A stretch of 33,667 nucleotides of DNA from an uncultured Eggerthellaceae bacterium (GTDB lineage: Bacteria; Actinomycetota; Coriobacteriia; Coriobacteriales; Eggerthellaceae), in contig CAJFUR010000063.1 of the NCBI GenBank assembly GCA_904420215.1, positions 1-33,667 of the forward strand, given 5' to 3'. The notes beneath the pieces were generated by a model that saw only the letters and a list, made by a program, of their open reading frames with translations, had not been told where the DNA came from and ran no database searches. The translations under genes were made by a program, and so were the position numbers. Position 1 is the stretch's first letter. Each line of letters begins with the position of its first letter. Positions 30,629 to 33,667 of this stretch are shown here, piece by piece.

Positions 30629-31474
30629 CTAGGGCCGCGCCGGCGGGCGTTTCCGCTGGCAGCGCAGGCAGTAGTAGCTGCCGCGACCCCCGATTTCCAT
30701 GCGCCTCACCGTGCTCCCGCACCGCAGGCACGGCTCGCCCGCGCGGCCATACACCTCCACGTGCTCCATGTTGTGGAACACTTCGCCCATCCCCTCCCGG
30801 TATTCCTCGGGCGTCATCGCGTTCACGGCCACGCTCGACTCGATCACGGCCCGCGCCTCCCGTGCCAGCCTGTTCCAAAGCCGCGCCGAGAGGTCCTTGC
30901 ACCGCGTGTCGGGGCGAATGCGCGCTTTGAAAAGTATCTCGTCGGAGTAGATGTTGCCAATTCCGGCCACCACGGACTGGTCGTGCAGCGCCTCCTTGAC
31001 GGCCTTGCTGCGGCTTCCCGCCTTTTCCTTCAGATAGCTCCCTGTGAAAGCCGCATCGAGAGGCTCCGGCCCCAACTTGGCCATCCCCGTCACCGCATCT
31101 TCTTCCCCCGGTGCAAGGTACCAGAACCTCCCGAAGCGGCGGGGATCCACGTAGCGCACCTCCATGCCGTCGGAGAGCCCCATGACAAGATGGGTGTGCT
31201 TCTGCACGGGAAAATTGGCGGGAAGAACGAGCAGATGCCCCGTCATGCGCAGATGCAAGACGATGGTTCCCCCGTCCCCAAGCGCCATGGTCAGGAACTT
31301 CCCGCGCCTTCCCATGCCCACGATCTCGCGCCCCTCAACCGCCGACGCAAACCCATCGGGGCCCGGATGGGCGACAATTTGGGGCTGGGCGATGGCAACG
31401 GACGCCACCCTGCGCCCCCTCAACTGCGGCTCGAGAACCCTTCGCACCGCTTCCACTTCGGGCATTTCCGGCAT
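30629..31474 (-). CDS. mutM: Formamidopyrimidine-DNA glycosylase MutM (Fpg)
   Basis: This 281-residue base-excision-repair enzyme removes 8-oxoguanine and formamidopyrimidines from DNA and nicks the abasic site. The essential N-terminus is intact (MPEMPEVEAV, catalytic P2 and E3). K59 lies in MGRRGKFLTM, the helix-two-turn-helix carries GIGNIYSDEILF (171-182), and the C-terminal zinc finger has C249, C252, C269 and C272 with R264 in GGRGSYYC. Length is normal. Start ATG 31474 lies 3 bases after the stop of the nitroreductase gene, with GAGGTGG overlapping that stop, so the two are cotranscribed. The context (nitroreductases, MarR) fits oxidative or redox stress defence. Confidence 0.95.
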   Translation of the reverse strand: MPEMPEVEAVRRVLEPQLRGRRVASVAIAQPQIVAHPGPDGFASAVEGREIVGMGRRGKFLTMALGDGGTIVLHLRMTGHLLVLPANFPVQKHTHLVMGLSDGMEVRYVDPRRFGRFWYLAPGEEDAVTGMAKLGPEPLDAAFTGSYLKEKAGSRSKAVKEALHDQSVVAGIGNIYSDEILFKARIRPDTRCKDLSARLWNRLAREARAVIESSVAVNAMTPEEYREGMGEVFHNMEHVEVYGRAGEPCLRCGSTVRRMEIGGRGSYYCLRCQRKRPPARP

Positions 31475-31477
31475 GGC

Positions 31478-32128
31478 CTACCACCTCGTCTCCAGCGAGG
31501 TCTGAAAACCTTCGCCTTTCCAGCACCCGAAATGGAGGTGTCCCTTCACATCGGCGGAATACTGCCTCGGAAGCGCCTCGGCCGGATCGGGATGCCCGAT
31601 GCCGACGAAGCAGGGGATCATCCATCCGCCGGGCACGCCCAGCGCCTCCCTCACCACGTCATGCTCTTTGTTGAGCGGTATGCGCAAAGAGCAGCCGAGT
31701 CCCTCGTTGGTCGCGGCAAGAAGCATGTTTTCCACCACGCACCATGCATCCGCAAAGGGGTTGAGCTTGCTGACCCATTCGGCGTTCAGGCGATTGCAGC
31801 GAAAGAGCGGCACGACCACCCACGGGCACTCGACGAGCATGGTGTATTGGTAGCGCATCGCATAGACGTACATCTCTTGGGAAAGGTTGAGGTTGCGTCC
31901 TTCGTAGCGACGCTCGTCGAACCGCGCCACGACGCCCTTCGCGTACTTGAACGCCCGCTCCTTCTCCTCGCGGCTACGCAGGACGACGAACTGCCAGTTG
32001 CGGTTGTGGTCCCACGTGGGCGCCTTCATTCCCGCTTCCATGACCCGATTCACGCTCTCGAACGGGACGTCCTCGTCCGTGAACTGCCGCACCGTGCGCC
32101 TCTTGTCGATCACTTCGTTGAATTCCAC
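31478..32128 (-). CDS. Nitroreductase family protein
   Basis: This 216-residue protein has the nitroreductase start block FNEVIDKRRTVRQFTDEDVP and APTWDHNRNWQFVVLR (FMN site, about residues 36-51). ADAWCVVENMLLAATNEGLG (the conserved helix) and GWMIPCFVGIGHPDP follow. It should be a flavin-dependent NAD(P)H oxidoreductase acting on nitro compounds, quinones or similar. The start is GTG 32128, 6 bases after the stop of the paralogue upstream. The two share the same block order and the M-E-F start, so they look like a tandem duplication that has diverged. mutM follows after 3 bases. Confidence 0.88.
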   Translation of the reverse strand: MEFNEVIDKRRTVRQFTDEDVPFESVNRVMEAGMKAPTWDHNRNWQFVVLRSREEKERAFKYAKGVVARFDERRYEGRNLNLSQEMYVYAMRYQYTMLVECPWVVVPLFRCNRLNAEWVSKLNPFADAWCVVENMLLAATNEGLGCSLRIPLNKEHDVVREALGVPGGWMIPCFVGIGHPDPAEALPRQYSADVKGHLHFGCWKGEGFQTSLETRW

Positions 32129-32134
32129 GGCGCG

Positions 32135-32734
32135 CTACCATTCGTTCCAGTGGACGTTCTTGGCCACGGTGGCCTCAACCTGGGCGGGAACCTCTGCGTC
32201 GGGGGCGGGATGCCCCAGCATGACGAGGGCCGGCAGCTGGTAGTCCTTCTTGGGCTGGATGAGCGCGGCAATCTGCTCGGGCTCCTTCTTCACGGGGATG
32301 TGCACCACCGAACCCAGGCCCTCAGCCGTGGCCGCCAGCAGCATGTTCTCGATGACGCACCACGCCGCGCCGAAGTCGTTCAACGCGTAAGTACCCTGCG
32401 GCCCGTCGAGGGCATACTTGCACTTGAAGTAGGGCAGCACCACGGCCGCTGCCTCCTCGATCATGGTGCGCTGGCGCGGGAAGGCGATCTTGAACATCTC
32501 CTGCTGGGGCGACTTCGGCTCCTTTACGCGACACGGATAGGGCTTCACGATCTGCGCGAGTTCGTGGATGCGGTCGCGGTCGGCAAGCACCACCAGCTCC
32601 CAGCGCCGCTGATGGTCGGACGACGGCGCCGCAAGCCCCGCCTCGAGCACGCGCTCCAACACCTCGCGCGCAATGGGCGCGTCGGTGAACTGCCGAATGC
32701 TGCGCCGCCTGTTGACTGTCTCGTAGAATTCCAT
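32135..32734 (-). CDS. Nitroreductase family protein
   Basis: This 199-residue protein has MEFYETVNRRRSIRQFTDAP, APSSDHQRRWELVVLAD (FMN site), FGAAWCVIENMLLAATAEGL and LPALVMLGHPAPDAE, the same order as its downstream paralogue. ATG 32734 is preceded by AAAGGAAG; the frame to 32818 upstream has no ribosome binding site. The expected chemistry is FMN-dependent reduction by NAD(P)H. It lies between the MarR gene and the second nitroreductase on one strand, so it is probably under MarR control. The 88 bases between the small frame upstream and this gene show no terminator. Confidence 0.88.
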   Translation of the reverse strand: MEFYETVNRRRSIRQFTDAPIAREVLERVLEAGLAAPSSDHQRRWELVVLADRDRIHELAQIVKPYPCRVKEPKSPQQEMFKIAFPRQRTMIEEAAAVVLPYFKCKYALDGPQGTYALNDFGAAWCVIENMLLAATAEGLGSVVHIPVKKEPEQIAALIQPKKDYQLPALVMLGHPAPDAEVPAQVEATVAKNVHWNEW

Positions 32735-32822
32735 CGTTGCTTCCTTTCGCTTCCTCTGTCTTCCCGTTCGCGCAGCCCTATGCGCGCCCGCGAGATCTCG
32801 TTTTCCGGCCGCGCGCACCCTC

Positions 32823-32903
32823 TCATGTTTGCGAATCCGGCTCTTTCGCAGAAGGGCCTTCCTGCACAGCCTTTCCGAACAGGCCGTATATCGCGCTTTT
32901 CAC
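32823..32903 (-). CDS. Small open frame (26 residues) between MarR and the nitroreductases
   Basis: GTG 32903 is preceded by AAAGGAGG at 4 bases spacing, a perfect ribosome binding site. The frame encodes (M)KSAIYGLFGKAVQEGPSA then KEPDSQT and stops at TGA 32825-32823. I do not recognise it. It may be a real leader or small protein, or the first residues of a lost gene. It starts 27 bases after the MarR stop codon and is therefore translated from the same mRNA. Confidence 0.4.
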   Translation of the reverse strand: MKSAIYGLFGKAVQEGPSAKEPDSQT

Positions 32904-32930
32904 AGATCCTCCTTTCTAGTATCGAACCGG

Positions 32931-33401
32931 CTACTCCGGGTCGCGCTCGTTCGTATTTTGCACGAGCGCCTTCAGGTTCTTCGTGAAAGTGCGCGAGAGG
33001 GCCACCAATTGCTCCTGTTCCTCGGGCGAAAAGAGGGCCATCGCGTTGTCCTCCGAAAGCGTGATGTGGCGCACCGGGTATTCCGCCCACGCGCGCCCCG
33101 CCCCGGTCAGGCGCACCACTTTCGCGCGGGCATCGGATTCGCTTGCCGCCAGCTCCACCCGCCCTTCGGCGAGCAGCTTCTTCACGATAAGGCTCACCGT
33201 CTGCTTCGAGTGGTGCACGGCGTCGCAGATCTCGCGCTGCGTGAGGCCGTCCTCGGCGTAGTAGAGCGCGTTGACCACCAGCAGCGTGTTCATGGTCATG
33301 CCGCAGCTCTTCGCGAAAGCGTCGTAAAGGGCGAACTGCTCGTCGCGAAACTTGCAGTAGAGGAAGGCGTTGCGCCGCGCCTGCCTGTCTGCTTCGTGCA
33401 T
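32931..33401 (-). CDS. MarR family transcriptional regulator
   Basis: This 156-residue winged-helix regulator has LYYAEDGLTQREICDAVHHS and KQTVSLIVKKLLAEGRVELA (helix-turn-helix, about residues 47-86). The wing is SESDARAKVVRLTGAGRAW, with the R/K-rich turn typical of MarR. ATG 33401 has GAGGAGG upstream. MarR proteins are usually autorepressors released by phenolic or oxidising compounds. Here a promoter and a palindrome lie directly upstream, and a run of genes (small frame, two nitroreductases, mutM) follows on the same strand without a strong terminator. It is therefore the likely repressor of all of them. Confidence 0.9.
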   Translation of the reverse strand: MHEADRQARRNAFLYCKFRDEQFALYDAFAKSCGMTMNTLLVVNALYYAEDGLTQREICDAVHHSKQTVSLIVKKLLAEGRVELAASESDARAKVVRLTGAGRAWAEYPVRHITLSEDNAMALFSPEEQEQLVALSRTFTKNLKALVQNTNERDPE

Positions 33402-33436
33402 GGCCGCCCTCCTCGCTCCTGTCGCTCTCGGTTTTT

Positions 33437-33452
33437 AGTCAAATAATTGACT
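33437..33452. promoter_or_regulatory. MarR-type operator AGTCAA-ATAA-TTGACT
   Basis: AGTCAA (33437-33442) and TTGACT (33447-33452) form a perfect inverted repeat around ATAA. It overlaps the expected transcription start of the MarR promoter. Size and AT-rich centre are typical of MarR sites. Confidence 0.7.
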
Positions 33453-33454
33453 TA

Positions 33455-33483
33455 ATTATGCGGAAGGGTGAGCGCCGTGTCAA
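33455..33483 (-). promoter_or_regulatory. Promoter of the MarR operon
   Basis: On the minus strand a perfect TTGACA (33483-33478), a 17-base spacer and CATAAT (33460-33455) form a strong sigma-A promoter. The start site would be near 33448, inside the palindrome. Confidence 0.8.
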
Positions 33484-33632
33484 GATGCGCGCCAACGAGA
33501 AGCCGTGAAAGCCGGCGCAGCTCGGCAAAGCACCCGGCAAGGCAGCCGGCAAGACAACCTGCCAGAAAAACCTGGGGCCACTGTTTCTGATTTCAAGCAC
33601 ATTCCGGCAAGGCTGGCTATAGCCTATGTCCC

Positions 33633-33667
33633 ATGAACAAGACGGCTATCAGAAACAAGATCGGCAT
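33633..33667 (+). CDS. Possible start of a further gene (partial)
   Basis: ATG 33633 opens MNKTAIRNKIG and runs off the window. There is no ribosome binding site. TATAGC at 33619-33624 could be a -10 for a leaderless start. TGTTTCTGAT (33582-33591) and ATCAGAAACA (33648-33657) form a 10-bp inverted repeat around the start. Too little is visible to assign it. Confidence 0.25.
   Translation, partial: MNKTAIRNKIG

Overview
The window comes from a GC-rich Gram-positive actinobacterium, most likely a gut member of the Eggerthellaceae (class Coriobacteriia). This is an inference. It rests on the high GC content, the short soluble molybdopterin oxidoreductase with its own ferredoxin, the LPXTG giant surface protein, the nitroreductase/MarR set, and the mosaic of small regulators and AAA ATPases typical of that family. 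I saw no rRNA, tRNA or CRISPR array.

Layout. 1-1814: tail of an ABC transporter ATPase, a long non-coding gap, then galE. 1815-3603: an isolated AAA ATPase preceded by unusual direct repeats, including a helically phased GCGAA array. 3606-6138 (minus): an ibrA-ibrB-vanZ operon. 6471-9877 (minus): an operon of a 99-residue beta-rich protein, a molybdopterin oxidoreductase and a 4Fe-4S protein, with a palindromic operator and a divergent TetR gene (10144-10731). 10929-12840: a DUF4143-type AAA ATPase with direct repeats in its promoter region, then the C-terminal remnant of an Old-Yellow-Enzyme-type oxidoreductase. 13036-16379: a YhgE/ABC-2-like membrane protein behind two identical-pattern operators, a VapBC-like toxin-antitoxin pair with its own operator, a second TetR and a TIGR04076 protein. 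16499-24701 (minus): one gene of about 2,700 codons for a VWA and pilin-repeat wall-anchored protein, with an 11-G tract in its signal-peptide region that puts the start codon out of frame. 24869-27106: a graveyard of broken genes (TetR, FtsH, GT8 glycosyltransferase, membrane protein). 27252-33667: a nitroreductase, an AlbA_2/HATPase protein, a SPL-type radical SAM protein, mutM, two more nitroreductases and a MarR regulator with a clear promoter/operator.

How it fits together. The strongest signal is the poly-G tract in the giant adhesin gene. It looks like an ON/OFF phase-variation switch captured in the OFF state, or else a homopolymer sequencing error. The molybdoenzyme, ferredoxin and small-protein set looks like a soluble, TetR-controlled reductase for an aromatic or other small molecule, of the type gut Coriobacteriia use for dietary and host compounds. 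MarR, the nitroreductases and mutM form a probable redox-stress and oxidative-DNA-repair run. Several genes end in long perfect palindromes without a U-tract, so U-less hairpins may be the usual 3' end signal here.
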